A stretch of DNA of 64,000 bases from DATLGB01 sp038258425 (GCA_038258425.1 JBBSPV010000010.1:26138-90137); one strand, 5' to 3'; counted from the first letter of the stretch, positions 41,654 to 52,160 are shown. The notes: generated from the sequence alone by a model not told the origin. Made by a program: numbers and translations.

Positions 41654-42244
41654 ATGTTCACCGGGCTCGTGGCCGACCTGGGCGAGGTGCGGACGGTCGA
41701 CGAGACCGCGGACGGCGTGCGGCTGCACGTCTGCACCGCGCTCGCCGGCGACGTCAGCCCGGGCGACTCCGTCTCGGTCAACGGCGTCTGCCTCACGGCC
41801 ACGAGCGTCGCCGACGGCGCGTTCGCCGCCGACGTCATGCGCGAGACGCTCTCCCGGTCTTCACTCGCGGCGACGCGGGCGGGGGGCGTCGTCAACGTCG
41901 AGCTCGCCCTGCGCGCGGCCGACCGGCTCGGCGGGCACGTCGTCCAGGGCCACGTCGACGGCACCGGCCGCGTCACGGGCGCCCGCGAGGAGGGCTTCGC
42001 CCGGCGGGTGACCGTCGCGCCCGACGATCCGGCGCTGCTGCGCTACGTCGTCGAGAAGGGGTCGATCACGGTCGACGGCGTCTCGCTCACCGTCGCGGCG
42101 CTCGGCGACGCGGACTTCGAGGTCTCGCTGATCCCCGAGACGCTGGACCGCACGAACCTCGGCGGGGCCGCCCCCGGCACCGTCGTCAACCTGGAGGTCG
42201 ATGTCTTGGCCAAGTACGTGGAACGGCTGGTGAGCCACCGATGA
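41654..42244 (+). CDS. ribE: Riboflavin synthase, alpha subunit
   Basis: Dismutates two lumazines to riboflavin. It has 196 residues as two repeated barrels. Both begin with the family signature: MFTGLV at residue 1 and GHVVQGHVDGTG at about residue 97. The duplicated SVNGVCLT and TVDGVSLT motifs confirm the internal repeat. ATG 41654 lies 7 bp after the ribD stop; its stop overlaps the ribBA ATG. Confidence 0.97.
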   Translation: MFTGLVADLGEVRTVDETADGVRLHVCTALAGDVSPGDSVSVNGVCLTATSVADGAFAADVMRETLSRSSLAATRAGGVVNVELALRAADRLGGHVVQGHVDGTGRVTGAREEGFARRVTVAPDDPALLRYVVEKGSITVDGVSLTVAALGDADFEVSLIPETLDRTNLGGAAPGTVVNLEVDVLAKYVERLVSHR

Positions 42245-43506
42245 CGGTGCGCGACCAACGGGTGTTCGCCCCGATCGAGGTGGCGATCGAGGAGATCAGG
42301 GCGGGCCGGATGGTCGTCGTCTGCGACGACGAGGACCGCGAGAACGAGGGCGATCTCGTCCTCGCCGCGCAGTTCGCCACGCCCGAGACGATCAACTTCA
42401 TGGCCCGCGAGGCGCGCGGGCTGATCTGCCTCGCGCTCACGCCTGGGCGCTGTGACGAGCTCGGCCTCGACCTCATGGCCGCCAAGAACGAGGATCCGCT
42501 CAAGACGGCCTTCACGGTGTCCATCGACGCACGGGAGGGCACGACCACCGGGATCAGCGCCGCCGAGCGCGCCCACACCGTCCAGGTGGCGATCGCCGAG
42601 CGCACGCGCCCGGACGACCTCATCCACGGCGGCCACGTGTTCCCGCTGAAGGCCAAGCCCGGCGGCGTGCTCGAGCGGGTCGGCCACACGGAGGCGTCCG
42701 TCGACCTCGCCTCGCTCGCGGGCCTCACGCCGGCCGGCGTGATCTGCGAGATCTCCAACGACGACGGGTCGATGGCCCGAGTCGACGACCTCATCGGCTA
42801 CGCGGAGCGTCACGGGCTCAAGCTCATCACGGTCTCCGACCTCGTCGAGTACCGCCGTCGCCACGACAAGCTCGTGGAGCGGGTGGTGGAGACGAGCCTG
42901 CCGACGGCCTACGGGGAGTTCACCGCGGTCGGCTATCGGTCGCTGGTCGACGACAAGCACCACGTGGCGATGGTCAAGGGGGAGGTCGCGGGCCGGTCCG
43001 ACGTGCTCGTGCGCGTGCACTCCGAGTGCCTCACCGGCGACGTGTTCCACTCCCTGCGCTGCGACTGCGGCGAGCAGCTCGAGTCGGCGCTGGCGGCCAT
43101 CGAGCGCGAGGGCGCCGGGGTGCTGCTCTACCTCTCGCAGGAGGGCCGCGGCATCGGGCTGCTCAACAAGCTCAGGGCCTACAAGCTCCAGGACGGCGGC
43201 CTGGACACCGTCGACGCCAACCTCCAGCTCGGGCTGCCGGCCGACCTGCGCGACTACGGCATCGGCGCCCAGATCCTCGTCGACCTCGGGCTGTCGAGCA
43301 TCCGCATCCTCACGAACAACCCGAAGAAGATCCGCGGCCTGGAGGGCTACGGGCTGTCCGTCAGCGAGCAGCTGCCGATCGTCCAGGCGTCCAACCCGCA
43401 CAACGAGGCATACCTGCGGGCCAAGAGCGAGCGCATGGGGCACACGATCCACCATCAGGCGCTGCCGCTGGACGAGGAGATGCTCGCTGACGAGGACCGG
43501 CGGTGA
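42241..43506 (+). CDS. ribBA: DHBP synthase / GTP cyclohydrolase II fusion
   Basis: Bifunctional enzyme that feeds both branches into riboflavin. It has 421 residues. The N-terminal RibB domain (about 1-210) has DDEDRENEGDLVLAA. The C-terminal RibA domain has the zinc-binding cysteines in HSECLTGDVFHSLRCDCGEQ, QEGRGIGLLNK and TNNPKKI. Both catalytic sets look complete. It overlaps ribE and ribH by 4 nt each. Confidence 0.97.
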   Translation: MTVRDQRVFAPIEVAIEEIRAGRMVVVCDDEDRENEGDLVLAAQFATPETINFMAREARGLICLALTPGRCDELGLDLMAAKNEDPLKTAFTVSIDAREGTTTGISAAERAHTVQVAIAERTRPDDLIHGGHVFPLKAKPGGVLERVGHTEASVDLASLAGLTPAGVICEISNDDGSMARVDDLIGYAERHGLKLITVSDLVEYRRRHDKLVERVVETSLPTAYGEFTAVGYRSLVDDKHHVAMVKGEVAGRSDVLVRVHSECLTGDVFHSLRCDCGEQLESALAAIEREGAGVLLYLSQEGRGIGLLNKLRAYKLQDGGLDTVDANLQLGLPADLRDYGIGAQILVDLGLSSIRILTNNPKKIRGLEGYGLSVSEQLPIVQASNPHNEAYLRAKSERMGHTIHHQALPLDEEMLADEDRR

Positions 43507-43955
43507 CCGACGGCGCCGGCTACGCGCTCGTCGTCGCCCGCTTCTACACCGAGCTCGCCGACCGGCTCGTGCGCGGCGCCGAGGGGGCGATCGCGGCGGC
43601 GGGCGCCCCGGCGCCGGACGTCTACGACGTGCCGGGTGCCTTCGAGCTGCCCGTGGCGGCCAAGCTGCTCGCCGAGTCGGGGCGCTACGCGGGCATCGTC
43701 TGCCTCGGCGCGGTGATCCGCGGGGAGACCGACCACTACGACCACGTCTGCCGGGAGGCCGCGCGCGGCATCCAGGAGGTGCAGCTGCAGACGGGCGTGC
43801 CGTGCGGCTTCGGCGTGCTGACCGTCGACACCCACGAGCAGGCGCTCGCGCGGTCCGGGGAGGGCAAGCGCGACTCGGGGGCCCACGCCGCCGAGGCGGT
43901 GCTCGCGGTCGGCCGCATCCGCGCCGCGCTCGCGTCCTCGCCGGCGACGCCCTAG
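43503..43955 (+). CDS. ribH: 6,7-dimethyl-8-ribityllumazine synthase
   Basis: Condenses the two riboflavin precursors and forms icosahedral or pentameric assemblies. It has 150 residues. VVARFYTEL (aromatic residue stacking on substrate), VPGAFELP, LGAVIRGETDHYDHV (catalytic His) and GVLTVDTHEQA are present. The GTG overlaps the ribBA stop. The stop overlaps the stop of the convergent DoxX-like gene. Confidence 0.96.
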   Translation: MTDGAGYALVVARFYTELADRLVRGAEGAIAAAGAPAPDVYDVPGAFELPVAAKLLAESGRYAGIVCLGAVIRGETDHYDHVCREAARGIQEVQLQTGVPCGFGVLTVDTHEQALARSGEGKRDSGAHAAEAVLAVGRIRAALASSPATP

Positions 43956-44320
43956 CGACGGCGCCCGGCCAGCAGCGGCCAGGCGATGAACGCGAGCTGC
44001 AGCGGCAGGCGGGCGTAGAGGACGGCGCGCCCGCCCGGGACGCGCTCGAAGCGGCCGGCGTTGGCCGCCATGTACAGGTTGGCGGGGAAGACCCCGACCA
44101 TGGCCGCCGCCTCCAGCCAGCCGCCGGCGCGCCGCACGCGCGGGTCGGGGTGCATCAGGGCGAGGCCGCCGGCGCTCTCCGCGACGCCGGAGGCGTAGAC
44201 CAGTTCCCGGTGGGCGGGCAGCCACGGCGGCATGATCTGCTCGTAGGTCCTCGGGGTGAGGAAGTGCAGCAGGCCGGCCAGGGTGAAGACCGGGCCGGCG
44301 AGGCCGAGCAGGAGGCGCAT
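43952..44320 (-). CDS. DoxX-like small membrane protein
   Basis: A 122-residue protein with four hydrophobic segments (LLLGLAGPVFTLAGLLHFL, LVYASGVAESAGGLALM, WLEAAAMVGVFPANLYMA, LPLQLAFIAWPLLAG). The YEQIMPPWLPAHRELVYASGVAE pattern is typical of DoxX-like proteins. No catalytic residues are known for this group. A -10 box containing the kinase stop codon precedes it. Confidence 0.8.
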   Translation of the reverse strand: MRLLLGLAGPVFTLAGLLHFLTPRTYEQIMPPWLPAHRELVYASGVAESAGGLALMHPDPRVRRAGGWLEAAAMVGVFPANLYMAANAGRFERVPGGRAVLYARLPLQLAFIAWPLLAGRRR

Positions 44321-44331
44321 CGCGGGGCAGG

Positions 44332-45807
<1,476 letters not shown>

Positions 45808-45814
45808 CCGAGCC

Positions 45815-45820
45815 AGGCTA
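45815..45820 (-). promoter_or_regulatory. -10 box of the kinase gene (leaderless type)
   Basis: TAGCCT on the minus strand ends 7 nt before the ATG at 45807. The divergent rpmB box lies 26 bp away. Confidence 0.5.
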
Positions 45821-45846
45821 CGGTCGTCCCGGACCCGGGGCGCCGC

Positions 45847-45852
45847 TACACT
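45847..45852 (+). promoter_or_regulatory. -10 box of rpmB (leaderless type)
   Basis: TACACT ends 10 nt before the rpmB ATG. The same hexamer with nearly the same following bases (CCGACGCCGC versus TCGACGCCGCC) precedes rpmF at 60847. Confidence 0.6.
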
Positions 45853-45862
45853 CCGACGCCGC

Positions 45863-46051
45863 ATGGCTCGCGTCTGTCATTCCTGCGGCAAGCGCCCGGC
45901 GTTCGGGCAGAGCCGGTCGCACTCCATGGTCGCCACCAAGCGCCGCTTCGACGCGAACCTCCAGAAGGTCCGCATCGTGGAGAAGGGCGCGCCGCTGCGC
46001 GCCTACGTCTGCACGCGCTGCCTGAAGGCCGGCAAGGTCACCAAGGCCTAG
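45863..46051 (+). CDS. rpmB: 50S ribosomal protein L28, zinc-binding form
   Basis: Structural protein of the large ribosomal subunit. It has 62 residues. MARVCHSCGKRP supplies the first Cys-X2-Cys and YVCTRCLKAGKV the second, so this is the zinc-binding (C+) form. SHSMVATKRRFDANLQ is the conserved RNA-contact region. Its order before a DAK-domain gene and recG is widely conserved in bacteria. Confidence 0.97.
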   Translation: MARVCHSCGKRPAFGQSRSHSMVATKRRFDANLQKVRIVEKGAPLRAYVCTRCLKAGKVTKA

Positions 46052-46089
46052 TCGTCCCGGCGGCTCCAGGCCGCCGCCGCGCGTGCGAG

Positions 46090-46095
46090 TAGCAT
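46090..46095 (+). promoter_or_regulatory. -10 box of the DAK-domain gene (leaderless type)
   Basis: TAGCAT ends 10 nt before the ATG. Confidence 0.45.
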
Positions 46096-46105
46096 CGCGG
46101 CGCGG

Positions 46106-47758
46106 ATGCAGCCGACGGATCCCAGCCTCATCCGCTTCCGAGCGGTGGTCGAGGGTGCCCTCGGGGCGCTCGAGGCCCGGCGCCAGGAGGTCAACGACCT
46201 CAACGTGTTCCCCGTCGCCGACGGCGACACGGGCGACAACATGGCGCTCACCATGCGCGCCGTCGTGGACGAGCTGACCCGGCTCGGCGATCAGGGGCCG
46301 ATCGACGAGGTGGGCCGCGACCAGATCGTCGCGTCCGTCGCGCGGGCGGCGCTGCTCGGCGCCCGCGGCAACTCCGGCGTCATCCTCTCCCAGCTCGTCC
46401 GCGGCGCCGCCGAGGAGCTCATCTCGCGGCCCGGCGAGCTCGTCGATCCCGTGCTCGTGGCCGCCGCGCTCTCCCGTGCGGCCGAGCGCGCCTACCACTC
46501 CGTGCGCGAGCCGGCCGAGGGCACGATCCTCACCGTCGCGCGGGAGATGGCCTCCCGGATGGCCTCGGAGGTCGCCCACCTGCCCGTCGAGCAGCGCCGC
46601 CTCGCGTCCGAGGACGGGCCGGCGGTGCAGAACGCGCTGATCGCCACCGTGCTGCAGGCGGCGCTGGAGACCGGCGAGGCGTCGCTCAAGCGCGGGCCGG
46701 AGCTGTTGCCGATCCTGCGTCGGGCCGGCGTGGTGGACGCGGGCGGCTACGGCCTGCTCGTCGTGCTGGCCGGCTGTCTCGGCGTGCTGCTCGGGGAGGC
46801 GCCGCCGGAGCTCGAGCACCACGAGCCGGCGCGCATCAGCCACCCCGAGCACGCCTCGTCCACCTTCCGCTACTGCACGAACTTCGCCGTGACCGGCGCG
46901 GCGCTGGACGGCGACTCCTTCATCAGCCTGCTCGAGCGGCTCGGCGACTCCGTGCTCGTGGTCGGCGACCACGCCACGCTCAAGGTCCACCTCCACACGG
47001 ACGAGCCCGAGCGCGCCACCGCGATGCTCGCCGAGCACGGCACGATCTCCCACCTCGACGTCGCCGACATGCGCGAGCAGGTGGCCGAGCGGGTCGAGCG
47101 GCTCACGGAGCCGGACCGGGCGAGCGGCCGCTGCGGAGTGCTCGCCGTGGTCTCCGGGGCGGGGATGGCCGAGCTGTTCAGCTCGCTCGGCGCCACGCCG
47201 CTGGACGGTGGCCCGACACTCAACCCGTCGACCTACGAGCTGCTCAGCGGCATCCACTCCGTGCCCGCGGAGGAGGTCGTCGTGCTGCCGAACTCGGGCA
47301 ACGTCCGGATGGCGGCCGAGCGGGCCGCGGAGCTCTCGGACCGCGAGGTCCGCGTCGTCGCCTCCCGCTCCCAGCAGGGCGGTCTGGCCGCCGCCGTCGC
47401 GCTGGACGCGGCGAAGGGCGCCGGGGCCAACGCCGCCGCGATGCAGCGGGCGCTCGACGCGGTCCGGACGGGCGCGGTCGCCGAGGCCGCCCGCGACGAC
47501 GGCGACCGGCGCTTCCGGGCCGGCGAGGCGGTCGGCTTCGTCGACGAGCAGCTCGTCGCCTGGGGCTCCCCGGCCGAGACGCTGCGCCAGGTGCTCGGCC
47601 GGCTCGCGGTGGACGGCACGGAGCTGTTGACGCTGATCTCCGGCTCCGGGGCGCCCCTCGGCACCGCCGAGGTCTCCGGCCTCATGCCCGACGGCGTCGA
47701 GTACGAGGTCTCCGACGGCGGCCAGCCGGCCTACTGGTGGCTCGTGTCGGCGGAGTAG
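46106..47758 (+). CDS. DAK phosphatase/fatty acid kinase A-like protein (YloV family)
   Basis: A 550-residue protein with an N-terminal DhaL-type nucleotide-binding domain (DLNVFPVADGDTGDNMALTM, about residues 30-50; GARGNSGVILSQLVRG). A central and a C-terminal EDD/DegV-like domain (PNSGNVRMAAERAAEL) follow. This is the architecture of FakA, which phosphorylates fatty acids bound to FakB in Gram-positive bacteria. No FakB is visible here, so FakA activity is by family. rpmB-yloV-recG is a conserved gene order. Confidence 0.9.
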   Translation: MQPTDPSLIRFRAVVEGALGALEARRQEVNDLNVFPVADGDTGDNMALTMRAVVDELTRLGDQGPIDEVGRDQIVASVARAALLGARGNSGVILSQLVRGAAEELISRPGELVDPVLVAAALSRAAERAYHSVREPAEGTILTVAREMASRMASEVAHLPVEQRRLASEDGPAVQNALIATVLQAALETGEASLKRGPELLPILRRAGVVDAGGYGLLVVLAGCLGVLLGEAPPELEHHEPARISHPEHASSTFRYCTNFAVTGAALDGDSFISLLERLGDSVLVVGDHATLKVHLHTDEPERATAMLAEHGTISHLDVADMREQVAERVERLTEPDRASGRCGVLAVVSGAGMAELFSSLGATPLDGGPTLNPSTYELLSGIHSVPAEEVVVLPNSGNVRMAAERAAELSDREVRVVASRSQQGGLAAAVALDAAKGAGANAAAMQRALDAVRTGAVAEAARDDGDRRFRAGEAVGFVDEQLVAWGSPAETLRQVLGRLAVDGTELLTLISGSGAPLGTAEVSGLMPDGVEYEVSDGGQPAYWWLVSAE

Positions 47759-47834
47759 GGCGGCGGGCCGGGGCGCGGCGCCGGGCGGGGCGGCGGCGCC
47801 TGCGAGCCGGTGTGCAAGCCGCCAGTCCACCCGC

Positions 47835-47850
47835 CGGTGCGCACCGACCA
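47835..47850. repeat. Left 16-bp inverted repeat bounding the DUF559 gene
   Basis: CGGTGCGCACCGACCA is the exact reverse complement of 48808-48823. It contains the 10-bp palindrome GGTGCGCACC. A 9-bp direct repeat CAGGGCATG also lies beside each arm (47854-47862 and 48801-48809). Confidence 0.75.
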
Positions 47851-47893
47851 CGTCAGGGCATGCCTCCTGCGCTCATGACCGCGAGTGGGACGC

Positions 47894-48808
47894 TTAGGCG
47901 CTGATGAGCAGGTGCGGGGCCAGGCGCGCGATGAGCTTGAGCGGCTGGCGCTTGAGCTGGTCCGGCGTGGTGCGGATGACCGTCAGACCGGCGAGTGAGA
48001 GGTCCGTCGTCTTGCGCTGGTCGCGCTCCCAGTGTCGCGGCGTGTCGTGGTACGTCCACGAGTCGACCTCGAGGACGAGCCGGCGGTCGCGCCAGAGGAA
48101 GTCGACCCACCAGCGGTCCAGGAGACGCACATTGATCTCGGGTCGCGGGAAGCCGGCAGCGACCAGCACGGAGAGCGCGAGGTCCTCGGCCGGGGAGCGC
48201 GTGCGCCGCGGCCCGGCCTCGAGCAGCTCGAGCAGCGGTCGCACCCGCCGCCGACCCTTCGCTTCCTCGCGCAGGCGCTCGTGGTCGACGAGCCGGAGGA
48301 CCTCCGCCTCGGCCAGCGCCCGGGAGAGCTGCATCTGGGACCGGCTCGCCGACAGCTCGATCAAGGTGGCGTGCGGCGTGAGCGTCGGCACGCCGTCGAG
48401 CAGCAGCGCCGGCGGACGCTGACGGACGCGATGAACCTGGACGCCGTGCGGCCGAGCCCCGCTCGTGGTGGTCACGGCGAGCGGCTCACCCGTGGCCTGG
48501 AGCATCCCGTAGCGCGTCGCGGCGGCGTGATCGCCGATGGCCGACCCGGGCCCGCACGCCGCCAGCGCGGCCCAGGCGGTCCCCGCCGCGTCGAGCTCCC
48601 GTCGTCCCCGGGCGTAGACGCCGGGATGCACGACGTGCAGCCGCCCGCGCTTGATCGCGTGATCGATCGTCGCCCGCGTGACGCCGGCGGCCAGCAGCGC
48701 CTGGCGCGTGACGACGTCCGGACGTGCCGCGAGCACCTCGGCGACCCTGCGATCCAGCTCACAGGGGTTGAGCGCGGTGGTCGGTCCTGAGAAGGCGCGC
48801 CAGGGCAT
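47894..48808 (-). CDS. DUF559 protein with AbiEi-like winged-helix N-terminus
   Basis: A 304-residue protein. The N-terminal part (about 10-100; DVVTRQALLAAGVTRATIDHAIKRGRLHVVHPGVYA) is the winged helix found in AbiEi-type antitoxin-like proteins. The C-terminal DUF559 part (about 215-300) has a PD-(D/E)XK-like core WVDFLWRDRRLVLEVDSW. Such proteins are abundant and multi-copy in actinobacteria, with no established function. No AbiEii toxin gene lies next to it. The gene is bounded by perfect inverted repeats, and its ATG falls inside the right-hand one. Confidence 0.88.
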   Translation of the reverse strand: MPWRAFSGPTTALNPCELDRRVAEVLAARPDVVTRQALLAAGVTRATIDHAIKRGRLHVVHPGVYARGRRELDAAGTAWAALAACGPGSAIGDHAAATRYGMLQATGEPLAVTTTSGARPHGVQVHRVRQRPPALLLDGVPTLTPHATLIELSASRSQMQLSRALAEAEVLRLVDHERLREEAKGRRRVRPLLELLEAGPRRTRSPAEDLALSVLVAAGFPRPEINVRLLDRWWVDFLWRDRRLVLEVDSWTYHDTPRHWERDQRKTTDLSLAGLTVIRTTPDQLKRQPLKLIARLAPHLLISA

Positions 48809-48823
48809 GGTCGGTGCGCACCG
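48808..48823. repeat. Right 16-bp inverted repeat bounding the DUF559 gene
   Basis: TGGTCGGTGCGCACCG pairs with 47835-47850. It overlaps the DUF559 start codon by one base, so it could also be an autoregulatory operator with the palindrome GGTGCGCACC at its centre. Confidence 0.75.
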
Positions 48824-48975
48824 ACGGCCTACTTGAGGGGCGTCGGGCTCGTTCGCATGCTGCCGCCGCGCGCGTGACGGATCGACACGCAGCTGTGGCG
48901 ATTCGCGCGCACAGGCGTGACGAATCGGCGCGCCCGGCCGCCGCGGTCGCGCCACGGTCCGATCCGCCCGCCACA

Positions 48976-51099
48976 ATGCCCGTCGTGGAGCCGATCGCGT
49001 TCGGGACGACGGAGCGCCTGACGGCGGCCCAGCTCGCCGCGGCGCCCGTCCGCTATCCGCGGCCGGAGGCGCTCGCCGCGCCGCTGGAGGTCAGGCCGCC
49101 CAAGGCGGCCAAGGGCGCGGAGGCACTCGGGCTGCGGACGGTCGGCGACCTGCTCGAGCACCTCCCGCGCGACCGCCGGCAGGCGCGCACGATCGCCGAG
49201 CTGCAGCCGGACGAGGTTGCGACGGTCGTGGTCGAGGTGCGCTCGATCACCACGCGCCCCGTCCGTCGCCGCGGCATGAAGCCGCTGGTCAACGCCGTGG
49301 TGGCGGACGGCTCGGGCGTCATGGAGGCGACGTTCTTCAACCAGCCCTGGCTCGCCAACCGCTACCCGGCCGGAACCCGCCTGCTGCTCTCCGGCCGCCA
49401 CAAGGCCCGCAACCGCTTCACGGTGGAAAGCCACGCCCCGACGCACGAGGGCCTGGCCGGGGGCGCGGGCGACGCGGTGGCGGTCTACCCGGCCACGGAC
49501 GGCCTCTCGAGCACCCAGCTCGTCGAGCTCGTCCATCGCCACCGGGCCGCCGTGGCCGACGTCATCGAGCCGCTGCCCGCCCGCCTGCGAGCCGAGGAGG
49601 AGCTGCCGGACCGCCCGGCCGCCGTGGCCGCCGCCCACTTCGACGACGACACGGAGCCCGGCCGGCGGCGGCTGGCCTTCGACGAGCTCCTGCAGACCCA
49701 GCTCGCCCTGCTCGAGCGCCGCGCGGTCAAGGAGGCGGCGGCCCGCGCGCTGCCGCTGGAGGCGGAGCGCTCCATGACCCGGCGCTGGATCGCCGAGACG
49801 CTGCCCTTCGCCCTCACCGACGACCAGGAGTCGGCCATGGCGGAGGTCGACCTCGCGCTCGCCCGCACGGTCCCGATGCAGCGGCTGCTCATGGGCGAGG
49901 TCGGGTCGGGCAAGACGGTCGTCGCCCTGCACGCCATGCTGCGCGCGGTCGAGCACGGTGCCCAGGCCGCGCTCATGGCCCCGACCGAGACGCTCGCCGA
50001 GCAGCACTTCGCGACCCTGCAGCGGCTGCTGCCCAACGTCATGGTCTCCGCCGCGCTGCTGACCGGCTCGACGCCCGCCGCCCGCCGCCGCCGGCTGCTC
50101 GAGCAGCTCGCCAGCGGCGAGCTGCAGCTGCTCGTCGGCACCCACGCGCTGATCGAGGACCCCGTCGTCTTCGACCGGCTCGCCGTCGTCGTCGTGGACG
50201 AGCAGCACCGCTTCGGCGTCCGTCAGCGTCGCGCCCTGGACCGCAAGGGCGTCGACGGCCACGTCCCGCACGTCCTGCACATGACCGCGACCCCGATCCC
50301 CCGCACGCTCGCCCTGACGGCCTACGGGGACCTCGACGTGACCGTCCTGCGCCAGGCGCCGGCCGGCCGCCGGCCCGTCACCACCCACGTGGCCAACACC
50401 GCCGCGGAGCGCGAGCGCGCCTACGCCCGCATCCGCGAGGAGGTGGCGGCGGGGCGCCAGGCCTTCGTCGTGTGCCCGCTGGTGGAGGTCTCCGAGGCGC
50501 TGGAGGCCCGCGCGGCCACGGAGGAGCACGCCCGCCTGCAGCGCGACGTCTTCGGAGAGCTGCGCCTCGTCCTGCTCCACGGACGCATGACGCCGGCCGA
50601 GAAGCAGGCCGCCATGGAGTCCTTCGCCGCCGGGGAGGCGCACGTGCTCGTCTCCACCACGGTGATCGAGGTGGGCATCGACGTGCCCAACGCCTCCGTC
50701 ATGCTCGTCGAGGGCGCGGAGCGCTTCGGGATCTCCCAGCTGCACCAGCTGCGGGGCCGGGTCGGGCGCGGCCCGCACGCCTCCGTGTGCCTGCTCTTCG
50801 GGGCCAAGGAGTCGGCCCGGCTGCGAGCGCTCGCCGAGCACACGGACGGCTTCCGGCTCGCGGAGATCGATCTCGAGCTGCGCGGGGAGGGAGAGCTCGT
50901 CGGCACCCGGCAGTCCGGCCTCGCCGCCTTCCGCTTCGCCCGCCTGCCCGACGACGGGGACCTGCTCGAGCGGGTCCGCCGGCGGGCGCGGACGCTGCTC
51001 GAGGCCGATCCGGGCCTCAGCGCCCCGGAGCACGTACTGCTGGCCGACGCGCTCGCCGCCGCACTCGGCCCCGAGGCGCGCGAGCCGATTCCGGCGTGA
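48976..51099 (+). CDS. recG: ATP-dependent DNA helicase RecG
   Basis: Branch-migration helicase that remodels stalled forks and Holliday junctions. It has 707 residues. The N-terminal wedge/OB domain (TVGDLLEHLPRDRR, DGSGVMEATFFNQPW) precedes Walker A MGEVGSGKTVVA, Walker B VVDEQHRFG and the TRG motif region VEGAERFGISQLHQLRGRVGRG. ATG 48976 is used; GTG 48985 is an alternative. No -10 box of the local type was found upstream. rsmD follows after 16 bp. Confidence 0.96.
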   Translation: MPVVEPIAFGTTERLTAAQLAAAPVRYPRPEALAAPLEVRPPKAAKGAEALGLRTVGDLLEHLPRDRRQARTIAELQPDEVATVVVEVRSITTRPVRRRGMKPLVNAVVADGSGVMEATFFNQPWLANRYPAGTRLLLSGRHKARNRFTVESHAPTHEGLAGGAGDAVAVYPATDGLSSTQLVELVHRHRAAVADVIEPLPARLRAEEELPDRPAAVAAAHFDDDTEPGRRRLAFDELLQTQLALLERRAVKEAAARALPLEAERSMTRRWIAETLPFALTDDQESAMAEVDLALARTVPMQRLLMGEVGSGKTVVALHAMLRAVEHGAQAALMAPTETLAEQHFATLQRLLPNVMVSAALLTGSTPAARRRRLLEQLASGELQLLVGTHALIEDPVVFDRLAVVVVDEQHRFGVRQRRALDRKGVDGHVPHVLHMTATPIPRTLALTAYGDLDVTVLRQAPAGRRPVTTHVANTAAERERAYARIREEVAAGRQAFVVCPLVEVSEALEARAATEEHARLQRDVFGELRLVLLHGRMTPAEKQAAMESFAAGEAHVLVSTTVIEVGIDVPNASVMLVEGAERFGISQLHQLRGRVGRGPHASVCLLFGAKESARLRALAEHTDGFRLAEIDLELRGEGELVGTRQSGLAAFRFARLPDDGDLLERVRRRARTLLEADPGLSAPEHVLLADALAAALGPEAREPIPA

Positions 51100-51115
51100 G
51101 CGGCCCGCGGCACAC

Positions 51116-51649
51116 ATGCGGGTGATCGCCGGCACGCTGAAGGGCCGCCGGCTGAAGGCGCCGCGCGGTCGCGAGACCCGGCCGACGAGCGACCGGGTGC
51201 GCGAGGCGCTGTTCTCCATCCTCGGCGAGTCCGTCACCGGCGCGCGGGTGCTCGATCTCTTCGCCGGCTCCGGCGCGCTCGGGATCGAGGCGCTCTCGCG
51301 CGGCGCCGCGGCCGGAACCTTCGTCGACGCCGCGCCGGCCGCGATCCGCGCCGTGACCGCCAATCTCGGCGCCGTCGAAGGCGGGACGGCGGTGCGCCGC
51401 GACGCCCGCGCCTTCCTGCGCAGCGCACGGGAGGACGGCCGCCAATACGATCTCATCTTCCTCGACCCCCCATACCGGGACGCGGCCGGGCTCGGCGAGC
51501 GGCTGTCGGAACCCGTGGCCGCCGTGCTGGCGCCCGGCGGCCGCGTCGTCTCGGAGTCCGACCGCCGCGCCCCGCTGGACCTGCCGTCCCTGCGCATCAC
51601 CGACGAGCGCCGCTACGGCGACACCCTCATCCGCCTCCATGCCCACTGA
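51116..51649 (+). CDS. rsmD: 16S rRNA (guanine-966-N2)-methyltransferase
   Basis: Methylates G966 of 16S rRNA. It has 177 residues. MRVIAGTLKGRRL, RPTSDRVREALFSIL, the SAM site VLDLFAGSGALGIEALSRGA and the catalytic IFLDPPYRD are all conserved. Its last 11 bases overlap coaD, giving the usual recG-rsmD-coaD cluster of actinobacteria. Confidence 0.96.
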   Translation: MRVIAGTLKGRRLKAPRGRETRPTSDRVREALFSILGESVTGARVLDLFAGSGALGIEALSRGAAAGTFVDAAPAAIRAVTANLGAVEGGTAVRRDARAFLRSAREDGRQYDLIFLDPPYRDAAGLGERLSEPVAAVLAPGGRVVSESDRRAPLDLPSLRITDERRYGDTLIRLHAH

Positions 51650-52139
51650 CCGTCCGCGCATCGCTGTCTGCCCCGGCAGCTACGACCCGATCACCAACGG
51701 GCACGTCGACGTGATCACCCGCGCCTCGCACCTGTTCGACGAGGTCGTCGTCGCGGTGGTCAACGCCTCCGTGCGCAAGTCGAAGACGCTGTTCGCCGCC
51801 GAGCAGCGGATCGCGTTCATCGAGGCGGCCACGACCGACCTGGAGAACGTCCGCGCCGCCCCGTTCGAGACGCTCGTGGTCGACTTCGCGCGCGAGGTCG
51901 GCGCAGTGGCGATCGTCAAGGGCCTGCGGGCGATCTCGGACTTCGAGTACGAGCAGGAGATGAGCCAGCTCAACCGGATGCAGGCGCCCGACGTGGAGAC
52001 GGTCTTCATCATGGCCTCGCCCCAGTACAGTTTCCTCTCGTCCAGCGGCGTCAAGGAACTGGCCATCTTCGGAGGCGACATCTCCGAACTGGTCCCGCCC
52101 TTCGTCTCCGGGCCGTTGCAGGAAGCCCTCCGCCGGTAG
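51639..52139 (+). CDS. coaD: Phosphopantetheine adenylyltransferase
   Basis: Penultimate step of coenzyme A synthesis. It has 166 residues. The nucleotidyltransferase motif reads PGSYDPITNGHVD (T/HxGH-type), and KGLRAISDFEYEQEMSQLNR and YSFLSSSGVKELA are family signatures. The ATG lies inside the end of rsmD. The protein starts with MPTDRPRIAVCPGS, a normal N-terminus. Confidence 0.97.
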   Translation: MPTDRPRIAVCPGSYDPITNGHVDVITRASHLFDEVVVAVVNASVRKSKTLFAAEQRIAFIEAATTDLENVRAAPFETLVVDFAREVGAVAIVKGLRAISDFEYEQEMSQLNRMQAPDVETVFIMASPQYSFLSSSGVKELAIFGGDISELVPPFVSGPLQEALRR

Positions 52140-52160
52140 CGAACAAGACCGACCAAAGCC

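Noticed and set aside
49053..51600. Antisense frames across recG and rsmD on the minus strand
   Set aside because: They are His/Arg/Gly-rich without motifs and lie opposite well-conserved genes.
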